Shown here one piece after another: positions 18,440 through 26,719 of a DNA stretch of 29,128 nucleotides. The notes beneath the pieces were generated by a model. The model was given only the letters and a program-made list of their open reading frames with translations, had not been told where the DNA came from and ran no database searches. A program made the translations under genes and the position numbers. How positions within the stretch are numbered: position 1 is the first letter of the stretch; each line of letters starts with the position of its first letter. The DNA comes from CAYXDR01 sp046498185 (GTDB taxonomy: Bacteria > Desulfobacterota > DSM-4660 > Desulfatiglandales > Desulfatiglandaceae). Location: positions 1 through 29,128 of the forward strand of contig JAWOBE010000050.1 in the NCBI GenBank assembly GCA_046498185.1. The letters run 5' to 3'.

Positions 18440-19396
18440 ATGGAAAACAACGAAAAAATACGCATCGGCATCAGTGAGTGCCTGCTCGGGCACGAAGTCA
18501 GGTATGACGGGGGCCATAAACATGACGGCTTTCTCACAGGCACCCTGGGCCGCTATGTCGACTACATCCCGGTATGCCCGGAAGTTGAATACGGCCTCAC
18601 CGTGCCACGGGAGGCGATGCGGCTCGAAGGAGACCCGGAGCGGCCAAGGCTCGTAACGATAAAAACCCGGGTGGACCACACCGAAGGGATGCTGGCCTAT
18701 GCACGCAGGCGCACCGAGTCCCTGGAAGCGGAAAACCTTTGCGGGTTCATTTTCAAAAGCAAATCCCCCAGCAGCGGCATGGAACGGGTTAAAGTCTACA
18801 CCGCGAGCGGAGCCCCGGTCAAGAAAGGGGTCGGCGTTTTCGCCGGCGTTTTCAAATCGCGTTTTCCACTGATCCCCGTCGAGGAGGAAGGACGGCTGCA
18901 CGACCCCGTTCTCAGGGAAAACTTCATCGAGCGCATATTCACAATGAAAAGGTGGCGCGGCCTACTTGCGGCTGGTCGGGATATCGGAGGACTGGTGGCC
19001 TTCCACTCGCGCAACAAATTGTTGATCCTGTCCCATTCACCCCAGATATACCGTGAAATGGGGAAGCTGGTTGCAGCGGCCAAGTCAACTGGAACGGCGG
19101 AAGCCTTTTCCCGATATGAATCCCTCATGATGCGTGCGCTCACACTAAAAGCGACACCCGGAAAACACACAAACGTGCTTCAGCATATGCTGGGCTATTT
19201 CAAAGAGCATCTTACCGCCGATGAAAAGCAGGAGATGCTCGAAATCATAGGAAATTATAAACAGGGGTCCGTTCCGCTGATCGTACCGGTAACCCTGATA
19301 CAGCATTATGTTCGAAGGTACGATCAACCTTATCTCGCTCAGCAGACTTATTTGAACCCCCATCCGTTGGAGCTTAAACTGCGCAATCATGTCTGA
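18440..19396 (+). CDS. TudS-like (DUF523) and DUF1722 (YbgA-like) fusion protein
   Basis: The 318-residue protein fuses an N-terminal DUF523/TudS domain (about 8-150) with a C-terminal DUF1722/YbgA domain (about 185-300). TudS is a [4Fe-4S] thiouracil desulfurase held by three cysteines. Here Cys14 (ISECLLG) and Cys46 (PVCPEVE) are kept, but the usual SPSCG motif reads SPSSG (Ser112); Cys101 lies 11 residues before it. The domain junction VEEEGRLHDPVLRENF is the family hallmark. Its molecular role in this fused form is unknown to me. It starts an operon whose next gene overlaps by 8 bp, and it is divergent from photolyase, hinting at a link to nucleic-acid damage or modified bases. Confidence 0.88.
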   Translation: MENNEKIRIGISECLLGHEVRYDGGHKHDGFLTGTLGRYVDYIPVCPEVEYGLTVPREAMRLEGDPERPRLVTIKTRVDHTEGMLAYARRRTESLEAENLCGFIFKSKSPSSGMERVKVYTASGAPVKKGVGVFAGVFKSRFPLIPVEEEGRLHDPVLRENFIERIFTMKRWRGLLAAGRDIGGLVAFHSRNKLLILSHSPQIYREMGKLVAAAKSTGTAEAFSRYESLMMRALTLKATPGKHTNVLQHMLGYFKEHLTADEKQEMLEIIGNYKQGSVPLIVPVTLIQHYVRRYDQPYLAQQTYLNPHPLELKLRNHV

Positions 19397-20522
19397 CGTT
19401 CGTCATGGTAACGATCGGAAAATAATAAGGATCCTCCACTGCGCGGACCTTCATCTTTCCAACGCAGGCGACGAACGGGAATACAGCCTCTCCGTGCTGG
19501 ATGAAATAGCATCGAAGGCCCTGAGGGAGTCCGCCCGTTATCTTCTTTTTTCAGGAGACACATTCAACAGTTTCGCCGACGCCGAAGCCCTTCGTGTTGA
19601 TTTCCGCAGCCGGATGAAAACGCTGCAAGGAAGCTGCGAAGTTATCCTCCTCTCCGGAAACCATGAAGACCTTGGAAGAAAGGGGCGACGCCTCGCCTCT
19701 TTCGACCTGGGGATCCAGCCGCAGAATATAGTAGAGCCCTCTGAGCATCCCTTCACACTGATGCTGCGGGATGGTGTCGAGTTTTTCGCGATCCCCCACC
19801 GCCCCCATTACAACGACTACACCGAATGGAGCGTACCGGACAAGGAAAAGCCCTTCCGCGTGGCCCTGGCCCACGGGATAGTAGCGGGGATGAGCTATAC
19901 CTGGCAGGATGAAGAGACATCAGCCCCGGCAGGAGTTATGGACCCTGATCTTTTTGAACGGAACCGGGTCGATTACGCGGCGCTTGGTCATATCCATTCA
20001 TTCAGGCGCAGGCGTTCCGGTGTCACCGAGATAGTCTACCCGGGTTCGGCCAGGGTGTGGAGGAAAAATGAAACCGGCCCACGCCGGGTTGTGCTCGTGA
20101 CGCTCGATGAAGGCGTCGACATCTCCACGCTGAAAATTGCCTCGGCCGGACAGTACCGCTCCATCGACATTTTCATCGATTTCGACGGAACCCTATCCGA
20201 TGCGCCTTTGGACGACCCGGGAGAGCCCGGTCCGGCCGATTTCGTCCACCTTCGTTTTTTCGGGTTGGTGGAAGACGAAAGAAAAACCCTGAATGAGGTG
20301 AACCAGCTGGTAATGAACCTAAAAACACGCGTGCGCCGAGTGGAATGCGAAACCCGCCTTACGGTGCTCGAAGGGATATCGAGGCACCCGGTGGCGCAAA
20401 AGTTCGTTCACTTGATTGAAAGAAAAAAACCCGAAGCGGAAAGTGACCAATATCCGACCTGGAAACGGGCGCGCGAAATGGGGTTGTTGAAAATAAAGGA
20501 AATCATCGAGGCCGGCCTATGA
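19389..20522 (+). CDS. Mre11/SbcD/YhaO-like metallophosphoesterase (DNA exonuclease)
   Basis: Calcineurin-like phosphoesterase with the nuclease motif series: D20-L-H22 (CADLHLS), G56-D57 (FSGDTFN), G90-N-H-E93 (SGNHEDL), a later AHG (ALAHGIV) and GHIH (ALGHIHSF). All expected metal-binding residues for a two-manganese centre are present. After about residue 235 the 377-residue protein has a short C-terminal region likely to bind the ATPase partner. It overlaps the upstream gene by 8 bp and the downstream Rad50-like gene by four (ATGA), so a nuclease-ATPase complex is expected. Substrate and polarity cannot be read from sequence. The upstream GGAG is 15 bases from the ATG, suggesting coupled translation. 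Confidence 0.9.
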   Translation: MSDVRHGNDRKIIRILHCADLHLSNAGDEREYSLSVLDEIASKALRESARYLLFSGDTFNSFADAEALRVDFRSRMKTLQGSCEVILLSGNHEDLGRKGRRLASFDLGIQPQNIVEPSEHPFTLMLRDGVEFFAIPHRPHYNDYTEWSVPDKEKPFRVALAHGIVAGMSYTWQDEETSAPAGVMDPDLFERNRVDYAALGHIHSFRRRRSGVTEIVYPGSARVWRKNETGPRRVVLVTLDEGVDISTLKIASAGQYRSIDIFIDFDGTLSDAPLDDPGEPGPADFVHLRFFGLVEDERKTLNEVNQLVMNLKTRVRRVECETRLTVLEGISRHPVAQKFVHLIERKKPEAESDQYPTWKRAREMGLLKIKEIIEAGL

Positions 20523-22801
20523 TAAAAAGCATAATGCTAAACAGGTTCGGCAAATTCGAAAAAGCTTTTTTCGACTTTTCACCTGTAACAGTTTTCGCCG
20601 GCGAAAACGAATCAGGAAAAACAACGATTTTCGATGCTCTTTTCGAGGGAATCTGCAGGCCCAAAGGTAACACCGTCCACGGCAAACGGCTCGCGGCCAG
20701 GTACGGCCCCGCACGCGAATCCACAATCGAGTTCGACGGCGAGGGTATCTCCATGGATTCGGAGCATTTTCTCAACTTGAATGCCATCGGCTCCGGAAGG
20801 ATACGCGTAGACTTCTCCGGCGGAAGCTCCTGGGTAGAGAGACTCAAGTCTTCCCTTTTCACCGGCGGAATTCACCCACGAAAGCTGGCCGACGAATTCG
20901 ACGTCCTGGCAAAAGAAAAGGGAATGTTCACTCACGTCCTTAACTACCGCAAAAGAAGTCAAGAAAAGGACCAAACAGAGAAACATCTTGAAGAACTTAA
21001 CCAGAGAAAAGCAACAATTCTGGAAAAAGAAAAGCAACTCGACCGGCTGCGCCGCGAGCTTAAGGAGCTCTCGTCGCGTAAACGGGAGCTAGAAAAACAG
21101 ATCGCGGAAAAAGAACGCCTTCTGGAACAGCAGGCGAAGATACGTGAAAGACAAAGCCTGATCAGAACGCTCACCCTTATCACGGAGGCGCGAAGCCTTG
21201 AAGACCAACTCGGCCGCCTGGCCGGTTTCGAAGAGGATCGGTCGGAGGAGCTGAAAAATCTCTCGACCGAAATCGGAAACCTGGAAGCGAAAATATCCGC
21301 TCTTGCCGGCGAGGAGCAAAGAGCCCGGGAAAGGCTCGATGCAGCGACCGCCCAGGTCGAGAAGAAAACAGCAGAGGCGGCGGCGATGGAAACCGCAGCG
21401 GGGGTAGCCGCCGGGCTTTTGAGTCGTATCGAGATCGAAGCGCCAAGGACCGTGATACGGAAGGTAGTCCACTGGAACCGGTCTCTGCTCTTGCTGTCAT
21501 TTTTGCCGCCTGCAGCCGGGTTCGCCGCCTTGGCCCTATTCCCCGGGGCGGCTCCGCCGGCGGTCGTAATAGGAGCATCCATCGCGATTTTCCTGATTCT
21601 TCTGGTTTCAGCCAAAAAAACTGAAGAACGTACCTGTGTCCCCGACACTTCCGAATTCGTGAACCGCCTCAAAGACGACTGGCGCACGCGGAGCGGCGGC
21701 GGTGAACTGAAATCATCGACCATAGAAGGTATCCAGGGCGAACTGCTTGCGCTGAGAAGTGAAAGCGATGCAGCCGGGAGGGAAGTTTCAAGGCTGCGTA
21801 ATGAAAAGGGTGAAATTTCTGCATTCCTCGCCCACATGTCCTCGTCTAAATCCGCTTTGGAATCTGAAACGGCGGTGTTGCGCGGGAGGCTGAATGAAAC
21901 CTTGCATGGTCTGGGGGTCAAAAGCGTCGAAGAATATATCGGCCGCCGGATAGATTACCAACATGAAAAAAAGGATTTCAGGAAAAAACTCGCTGAAATC
22001 GAAACCGAAATGAAGCGGCTCAACACACCGGACATTGATCTGCTGAAGGTGGAATGCGAAACCAGGGCGGCGGAACTTGCCGCCCAAATAACGGTTGAAA
22101 AGGAAACCGATGCCGGCATGAACCTGCTGAAACACCAACTTTCCAGGCTGCGGGAAGAGCTTGATGACGTTGCCTCCCATGAAACCTCTCTGCGAAGCGA
22201 AGTTGACAAGAAGGAGGGTGAACTTAAAGGCTCCCTGGGGAAGCTGCCGGTGGAAATATACGAAGCGGAGCAGGCTCTCCGCCGGTGTGGGCAGGAATTG
22301 CTGGAGATGGAGATCGACCGGAAGGCCGCCGCACTGGCCCGTGACATTTTTGTAGAAATGTCCCGGGATACCGATTCGATTTTCATGGAGCTTTCAGCCG
22401 ATATCGCAGGCTTTCTCGACGGGATGCTCCCGGAAAGCCGCCATGTTGCTCTCAGAGGCTTCAAGGCCGGCGACATAGAAATTTCTGACGCCGGGGGCGC
22501 CCTGCGCGTGATAGAGAACCTCTCGACCGGAACCAGGGATGTGTTTCACCTGGCCGCCCGACTCGCGCTCGCCCGCAGGATGCATCAAGGCGATCGACCC
22601 GGCCTGGTCGTGCTGGATGAGCCCTTCCATTCACTGGACGGACCGCGAACCCTGCTCGCACTGGATGTGCTGCAAAAATTCCACCGGGAACACGGCTGGC
22701 AGATCATCCTTTTTACCAAGGAAACATACATAACCGCTGAGATGGAACAGATGCACCCGGATTTAAAAAGCCATCACCTCACCGCCACAAAACCGGCTTG
22801 A
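20519..22801 (+). CDS. Rad50/SbcC-like ATPase with internal transmembrane hairpin (YhaN-like)
   Basis: The 760-residue protein has split ABC-type ATPase halves: Walker A GENESGKTT (28-36) at the N-terminus and, at the C-terminus, signature LSTGTRDVFHLA (about 666-677), Walker B LVVLDEP and D-loop HSLDG (about 696-708). Between them lie two long coiled coils (about 130-310 and 380-640). At the apex, where Rad50/SbcC carry a CxxC zinc hook, there are instead two hydrophobic helices (about 320-337 and 345-363) joined by a short Pro/Gly-rich loop, followed by basic residues. Bacillus YhaN is a known relative with a membrane-spanning centre. The complex would be membrane-tethered. GAGG precedes the ATG by seven bases. 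Confidence 0.88.
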   Translation: MIKSIMLNRFGKFEKAFFDFSPVTVFAGENESGKTTIFDALFEGICRPKGNTVHGKRLAARYGPARESTIEFDGEGISMDSEHFLNLNAIGSGRIRVDFSGGSSWVERLKSSLFTGGIHPRKLADEFDVLAKEKGMFTHVLNYRKRSQEKDQTEKHLEELNQRKATILEKEKQLDRLRRELKELSSRKRELEKQIAEKERLLEQQAKIRERQSLIRTLTLITEARSLEDQLGRLAGFEEDRSEELKNLSTEIGNLEAKISALAGEEQRARERLDAATAQVEKKTAEAAAMETAAGVAAGLLSRIEIEAPRTVIRKVVHWNRSLLLLSFLPPAAGFAALALFPGAAPPAVVIGASIAIFLILLVSAKKTEERTCVPDTSEFVNRLKDDWRTRSGGGELKSSTIEGIQGELLALRSESDAAGREVSRLRNEKGEISAFLAHMSSSKSALESETAVLRGRLNETLHGLGVKSVEEYIGRRIDYQHEKKDFRKKLAEIETEMKRLNTPDIDLLKVECETRAAELAAQITVEKETDAGMNLLKHQLSRLREELDDVASHETSLRSEVDKKEGELKGSLGKLPVEIYEAEQALRRCGQELLEMEIDRKAAALARDIFVEMSRDTDSIFMELSADIAGFLDGMLPESRHVALRGFKAGDIEISDAGGALRVIENLSTGTRDVFHLAARLALARRMHQGDRPGLVVLDEPFHSLDGPRTLLALDVLQKFHREHGWQIILFTKETYITAEMEQMHPDLKSHHLTATKPA

Positions 22802-22819
22802 ATCCAAAATTTTCAAGCC
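22795..22819. terminator. Inverted repeat holding both stop codons of two convergent genes
   Basis: GGCTTGAA (22795-22802) and TTCAAGCC (22812-22819) form a perfect 8-bp stem with a 9-nt loop. The left arm contains the TGA of the Rad50-like gene and the right arm the TGA of the PfpI-family gene on the other strand. It is placed as a compact shared terminator, though T runs after the stem are short on both strands. Confidence 0.5.
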
Positions 22820-23325
22820 TTCAACTTCTCAAGGGAGGCACTGACAAACGCCGCAAGGTCGGACGGCTGCCTGCTCGAAACCAGGTTACCGTCCACAACC
22901 ACCTCGCTGTCCACGAATTCCGCGCCGGCGTTTTTGATATCCTGTTTGATGGACTTCCACCCGGTGATCTTCCTGCCCCTGAGTACGTCGGCGGTGATGA
23001 GGATCTGCGGCCCGTGGCAGATTGAAAACACGGGTTTGCCCGCTTTCATGAAATCCCTGACGAAATTTACAGCCTGCTCGTCCACTCTCAGTTTGTCAGG
23101 AGAGTACCCTCCCGGGATCAGGAGAGCATCGAAATCCGCGGCAGACACTTCCTGAAACGATTTTTCCACTGTTGCCGGAGTTCCGTCCTTTTTCCCCCGG
23201 ACGGTCTCACCTGCTTCCAGGCCCACGACAACGATCCGGTGCCCTGCATTTTTGAAGCTTTCAACGGGCACAGTATATTCCGAGTCCTCAAAGAAATCCG
23301 CAAGAACAACAGCTATTTCGCTCAT
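22813..23325 (-). CDS. DJ-1/PfpI family protein (YhbO-like)
   Basis: The family includes cysteine-dependent glyoxalase/deglycase and protease-like proteins that act in stress defence; the exact activity of this member is uncertain. The 170-residue product has a PfpI-type core with FEDSEYTVP near residues 12-20, LLIPGGYSPD (68-77) and the nucleophile elbow SICHGPQ with Cys103-His104. I place the start at the ATG at 23325, directly after GGAGGGGAT; an upstream ATG at 23382 would add 19 residues unlike the family. It converges on the Rad50-like gene with 11 bp between stop codons. Confidence 0.93.
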   Translation of the reverse strand: MSEIAVVLADFFEDSEYTVPVESFKNAGHRIVVVGLEAGETVRGKKDGTPATVEKSFQEVSAADFDALLIPGGYSPDKLRVDEQAVNFVRDFMKAGKPVFSICHGPQILITADVLRGRKITGWKSIKQDIKNAGAEFVDSEVVVDGNLVSSRQPSDLAAFVSASLEKLKA

Positions 23326-23500
23326 ATCCCCCTCCTTTGAAAAAGAATTCATGTTTGAAGCAAAACGACCCGGCGCCTCCAATATTGACTCCTCACCCCT
23401 TAAGATCTAGGAGAACATAAATCATACAACTGCAAGGATTCATAAACAAGCCTGCAGAATTATTCACCCCAGCCGATCAAAAACTCGTGCTTCTCCTGTC

Positions 23501-23572
23501 GGGGTCGGTATCGGGATCGGAGTCGGTTTTTGATACTGTGGCTCTTTCGACCCCGATAGCGATACCGATACC
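23501..23572. repeat. Hexamer-repeat hairpin upstream of the dehydrogenase
   Basis: Left arm 23501-23526 and right arm 23548-23572 pair at about 20 of 25 positions. Both arms are built from the GGTCGGTATCGG-type hexamer also seen at 354-383 and 16732-16795. This copy lies between divergent genes, so it is not simply a terminator. Confidence 0.65.
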
Positions 23573-23681
23573 AAAGCCGAAAAAAGGAAATGGCGGTGGA
23601 AGTTTCAAAATAAAATTTTGACATATATACTGGAATGTGGAAATGCAATTTTGACGAGTCGTAAAACAACGCCAATGATCC

Positions 23682-23701
23682 GCCGGGTAATGAAACCCGG
23701 C
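23682..23701. repeat. Perfect 7-bp-stem hairpin
   Basis: GCCGGGT (23682-23688) pairs with ACCCGGC (23695-23701) around AATGAA. It lies about 65 bp before the dehydrogenase start. It could be a short palindromic repeat element or an RNA structure in the leader. Confidence 0.5.
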
Positions 23702-23767
23702 CTACAGGTGCACGAGGATGGCAAAAGCAAAGTTAAAATTTCAGAGAAACGGGCAAAGGAAATCCGG

Positions 23768-24733
23768 ATGCAAACGATGAAAGCGGTGATATTTGATGGT
23801 TCCATGCGTTATGTCGATCATTATCCCCGGCCGGAGGCAAGGGCCGGGTGGGCGAGGATAAAGGTTAAATTGGCCGGTATTTGTAAGACCGACCTTGAAA
23901 TAATGAAAGGCTACATGGGATTTAAAGGAGTGCTGGGCCATGAATTCCTGGGCACGGTGGAAAGCAGTGAAGATGGGGCCTTGATCGGTAAACGGGTGGT
24001 GGGCGAAATCAACGCCGCCTGCGGCCGGTGCGACTGGTGCACCCGGGGGCTCGGACGCCACTGCCCCAATAGAACCACGCTGGGAATCGCCGGCCTCGAC
24101 GGATGCATGGCGGAATACTGCGTGCTCCCGGTGGAAAATCTCTGCATCGTCGACCCGGACATCTCCGACGAGCAGGCCGTGCTGACAGAACCTCTAGCCG
24201 CGGCCTGCGAAATCCTGGAGCAGCTCACCCTGACCGGATCGGAAAGGATCATCGTCCTCGGAGACGGAAGGCTGGGTATCCTGTGCGCCTGGGCACTGCG
24301 GACGGTTGCAGCTGATGTCACCATCGTCGGGCACCACCGCGACAAGCTCGACGCCGCCCGCTGGCGCGGCATTCAGACAGCCCACGGAATGGAAAGTATT
24401 AATCCGGGGGCTGACATTGTGGTCGAAGCAACCGGATCCGGGGCAGGCATTTCGGAGGCCATGAAACTGTGCCGGCCCAGAGGAACAATCGTTCTCAAAT
24501 CGACCGTCGCCATCCAGGGCGAAATCAACCTGGCACCCATAGTCGTCGATGAAATGACCATTGTGGGGTCCCGCTGCGGACGCTTTTCGGATGCATTGAA
24601 GATGATAAAGGATTTCCCGGATATGCCTCTCGAACGCCTGGTGACAGGCCGATACCCACTGTACGCCGCCGAGGAGGCTTTCGCGGAGGCCCAAAGCGGC
24701 CGGGCGCTCAAGGTGCTCCTCAAAATCGAATAG
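23768..24733 (+). CDS. Zinc-dependent MDR-family alcohol dehydrogenase
   Basis: Medium-chain NAD(P)-dependent dehydrogenase; the substrate is not predictable. With the start at 23768 the protein has 321 residues. Catalytic zinc ligands are Cys39 (GICKTD) and His58-Glu59 (LGHEF). The structural zinc lobe has Cys85, 88, 91 and 99 (ACGRCDWC...HC). The Rossmann fold shows VLGDGRLGIL, and VVEATGSG marks the following strand. AAAGGA seven bases before the ATG at 23768 supports this start; a further ATG at 23777 is possible, and the long frame upstream (from 23618) encodes no family-like sequence. Only 7 bp separate its stop from the convergent MFS gene. At 321 residues it is slightly shorter than typical family members (about 340). 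Confidence 0.9.
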   Translation: MQTMKAVIFDGSMRYVDHYPRPEARAGWARIKVKLAGICKTDLEIMKGYMGFKGVLGHEFLGTVESSEDGALIGKRVVGEINAACGRCDWCTRGLGRHCPNRTTLGIAGLDGCMAEYCVLPVENLCIVDPDISDEQAVLTEPLAAACEILEQLTLTGSERIIVLGDGRLGILCAWALRTVAADVTIVGHHRDKLDAARWRGIQTAHGMESINPGADIVVEATGSGAGISEAMKLCRPRGTIVLKSTVAIQGEINLAPIVVDEMTIVGSRCGRFSDALKMIKDFPDMPLERLVTGRYPLYAAEEAFAEAQSGRALKVLLKIE

Positions 24734-24740
24734 ATCCGGA

Positions 24741-25952
24741 TCAGGAACGGTGGCGACGGGACAAGCGCCTTGCGGCCCAGACCGCACCAAGGCCTGGAAC
24801 GCCCAGCGAAACAAAGGCCCAACCCCACGAAGTATAGGCCTGCTGCCCCGCATTGGTCCAGTCCAGGATCGCGCCGAATACAATCGGGGAGACAGCCCCT
24901 GCGCCGAATCCGAGCATGGACCTCATACCGAAGGCGGAGCCCAGATACGAGGGGTTCACCACTTCGGTGAGCGCAACTGAAAGCACCGGCGAGTCCCCGA
25001 TGGCGGTGAAAGCATAGAGAATTCCGAGAGCCATGACGGCCCAGAACGGCCACCCGATGGACCAGCCGAAGGTAAAGGAACAGAGTACGCTAAGGCTGGC
25101 AAGGACCATGATCACTTTGGCTCTTCCAAGCCGATCCGACAGCGACCCCATGGAAAAAGACGCTACAATCCCGGCCATGTGGAAAATCGCGACCATGTAA
25201 GCGCCGAGTCCAGCGGCGTCCAGCTCCGGGGTCCCCCCCGCAACAAGGCAGGCGGCAAGGAATGCCGGCGACCATGCCCACATACCCAGAAGCTCCCAGG
25301 CGTGAAAGGTATAGCCGGAAATCAACAACATGGCGGGTTTGTTCGTGAGCACCTCTTTCGCAAAACTCTGCTGCGACCCCCTGGGATTTACCGGAACCGT
25401 TGTGCGCGCCAGTGTGAGCATCGAAAAAGCAGCCCCAAGAATCGTTGCACCACAGGTGACATAGAAGGAAAGCTTGTAGCCTCCGAGTGGCAGTGAGAAA
25501 CCACTCAAGAGAAGCGAAATCATGTATCCAAAGGAAGAACTCGCGATATAAAAACCGGTGGCCATCCCCCTTCGCTGCACCGGGTAGCGCTCGGAAATGA
25601 TCATCAGGCCGGTCGTATAGGTTCCGCCGATAAAAAGTGCGACCAGGGTGTAAAGGATGAATGCGGATAGGTAACTCCTGGCCCACAGGGCGAAAGCGAC
25701 TGTAAGGAGCGCACCCGTTACCATCGACCCCAGGTACATGCGTTTCGAACCGAACCTGTCCGCCAGGGTGGAGACAAAAAGAAGCGAAACGCCGTAGCCG
25801 ATCTGGAAGCCGCTTGAAACGGCGCCCGCCTGGGCGGCTGACATCGACCATTCCCTCTGAAGCACAGGGAGGGCCGCCGCATAGGTCATTGTGATAACCT
25901 GGCTGAACGCACGGGCGGAGCAAAGTCCTGCAAGCCACCAGTCTATTTTCAT
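24741..25952 (-). CDS. Major facilitator superfamily (MFS) transporter
   Basis: A 403-residue integral membrane protein with about twelve hydrophobic helices in two six-helix halves. Motif A appears in the loop between helices 2 and 3 (LADRFGSKR, about 63-71) and again in the second half (GSLSDRLGRAK). Arg and Asp residues typical of MFS carriers are in place, and the protein begins with a short cytoplasmic N-terminus (MKIDWW). The substrate cannot be told; an organic acid or drug-like compound is only a guess. It converges on the dehydrogenase with a 7-bp gap. The ribosome site is weak (GCGGG seven bases upstream). Confidence 0.92.
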   Translation of the reverse strand: MKIDWWLAGLCSARAFSQVITMTYAAALPVLQREWSMSAAQAGAVSSGFQIGYGVSLLFVSTLADRFGSKRMYLGSMVTGALLTVAFALWARSYLSAFILYTLVALFIGGTYTTGLMIISERYPVQRRGMATGFYIASSSFGYMISLLLSGFSLPLGGYKLSFYVTCGATILGAAFSMLTLARTTVPVNPRGSQQSFAKEVLTNKPAMLLISGYTFHAWELLGMWAWSPAFLAACLVAGGTPELDAAGLGAYMVAIFHMAGIVASFSMGSLSDRLGRAKVIMVLASLSVLCSFTFGWSIGWPFWAVMALGILYAFTAIGDSPVLSVALTEVVNPSYLGSAFGMRSMLGFGAGAVSPIVFGAILDWTNAGQQAYTSWGWAFVSLGVPGLGAVWAARRLSRRHRS

Positions 25953-26050
25953 AGATTACCCGCTGCCTTTAAATAAAAAAATAGTTATCGCCCCGGGTGC
26001 AGATGAGTTCCTTCAAGGACAAAAGATTCAGCCACGAAGAACAGCAAATC

Positions 26051-26383
26051 TCACGAAATTTTTTCCAACAGCTTAAGAAGGGGCGGCAAATCAATCTTTA
26101 CCGTATCCCAGACAACTTTGTCGCTGGCCCGAAAATATTCATGTACCACGAAATTCCTCATGCCGCGTATCTCGAACCATGGAATTTCCGGGTTTTCCCG
26201 GCAAATTTCATCCGGGACTCGCACAGCGGCTTCTCCAATAACGATAAGATTCCGAATAACCGCATCCACTGTTTTGCGATCAGCCGCAAACTGTTCCAGA
26301 TCCAACTCTTTCGTGTACTCCAAAATGGAATGGATCGCATCTATCATATCCAGGATACGAAATCTCCAGTCCCTATGCTGCAC
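26051..26383 (-). CDS. hepT: HepT-like toxin of the HepT/MntA module (DUF86, HEPN RNase)
   Basis: The 110-residue all-helical HEPN protein carries the RNase motif R-x4-H-x-Y as Arg76, His81 and Tyr83 (RNFVVHEY). In characterised HepT/MntA systems the nucleotidyltransferase antitoxin AMPylates this tyrosine to silence the RNase. The start is a GTG at 26383 that overlaps the end of the mntA-like gene by 11 bp, so the two are co-translated. All key residues are present, so the toxin looks functional. These modules spread horizontally and can act in phage defence or plasmid maintenance. Confidence 0.92.
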   Translation of the reverse strand: MQHRDWRFRILDMIDAIHSILEYTKELDLEQFAADRKTVDAVIRNLIVIGEAAVRVPDEICRENPEIPWFEIRGMRNFVVHEYFRASDKVVWDTVKIDLPPLLKLLEKIS

Positions 26384-26663
26384 GGACAGCCTCCTTGAGT
26401 ATTTGATCTTTTAACGCCTTGTGAAGAGAATCCGGAGTGGCAAGATCAACAGGCCTGCCAATAATTCCCGACAATCGCTTTTGTAATCTAACCAGATTGA
26501 AAAGACCTACGCTCACTTCCGGATCGAATTCGACCAGGATATCAATGTCGCTGTCCGGTCTCTCCTCCTCCCTTACAACGGATCCGAACAGAGAAAGACT
26601 CTGAACATGGTATTCGGCAAGCACGTTCCTATTCCTGTTTATAAGATCGATGATCTCTTTCAT
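26373..26663 (-). CDS. mntA: MntA-like minimal nucleotidyltransferase (antitoxin)
   Basis: With the start at 26663 the protein has 96 residues. It holds the nucleotidyltransferase motif G-S-x10-D-x-D: Gly27-Ser28 and Asp39/Asp41 (FGSVVREEERPDSDIDILV). This is the AMP-transferring antitoxin of the HEPN/MNT pair. I chose ATG 26663 because GGAGG lies 11 bases upstream; ATGs at 26681 and 26711 would extend it by 6 or 16 residues without family support. It overlaps hepT by 11 bp. It lies 56 bp downstream of the nitroreductase gene, which is in the same direction, and probably has its own promoter, which I could not identify. Confidence 0.9.
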   Translation of the reverse strand: MKEIIDLINRNRNVLAEYHVQSLSLFGSVVREEERPDSDIDILVEFDPEVSVGLFNLVRLQKRLSGIIGRPVDLATPDSLHKALKDQILKEAVRAA

Positions 26664-26719
26664 CCGCTTTGAGTCCTCCATGGTGCCACACTCGTTTTTC
26701 CATTCAACCACAAAATCTT

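Larger units (their letters stand above)
23326..23767. other. 442-bp gene-free region with hexamer hairpin and a 7-bp-stem hairpin
   Basis: It separates the divergent PfpI-family and dehydrogenase genes. It holds a hexamer-repeat palindrome (23501-23572) and a perfect hairpin GCCGGGT/ACCCGGC with a 6-nt loop (23682-23701). TTGACA at 23618-23623 might be a -35 box for the dehydrogenase, but no good -10 follows. An open frame runs through 23618-23767 into the dehydrogenase gene, but it has no family similarity there. Confidence 0.6.

Noticed and set aside
20959..21921. 320-codon Ser/Arg-rich frame on the minus strand
   Set aside because: Antisense to the coiled-coil part of the Rad50-like gene; Glu/Lys-rich heptads read backwards give Ser/Phe/Arg-rich nonsense.
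23618..23646. TTGACA as a promoter for the dehydrogenase
   Set aside because: No acceptable -10 hexamer at 16-18 bp spacing.
23618..23767. N-terminal extension of the MDR dehydrogenase by 50 residues
   Set aside because: No similarity to the family, contains a DNA hairpin, and a good ribosome site precedes the ATG at 23768.
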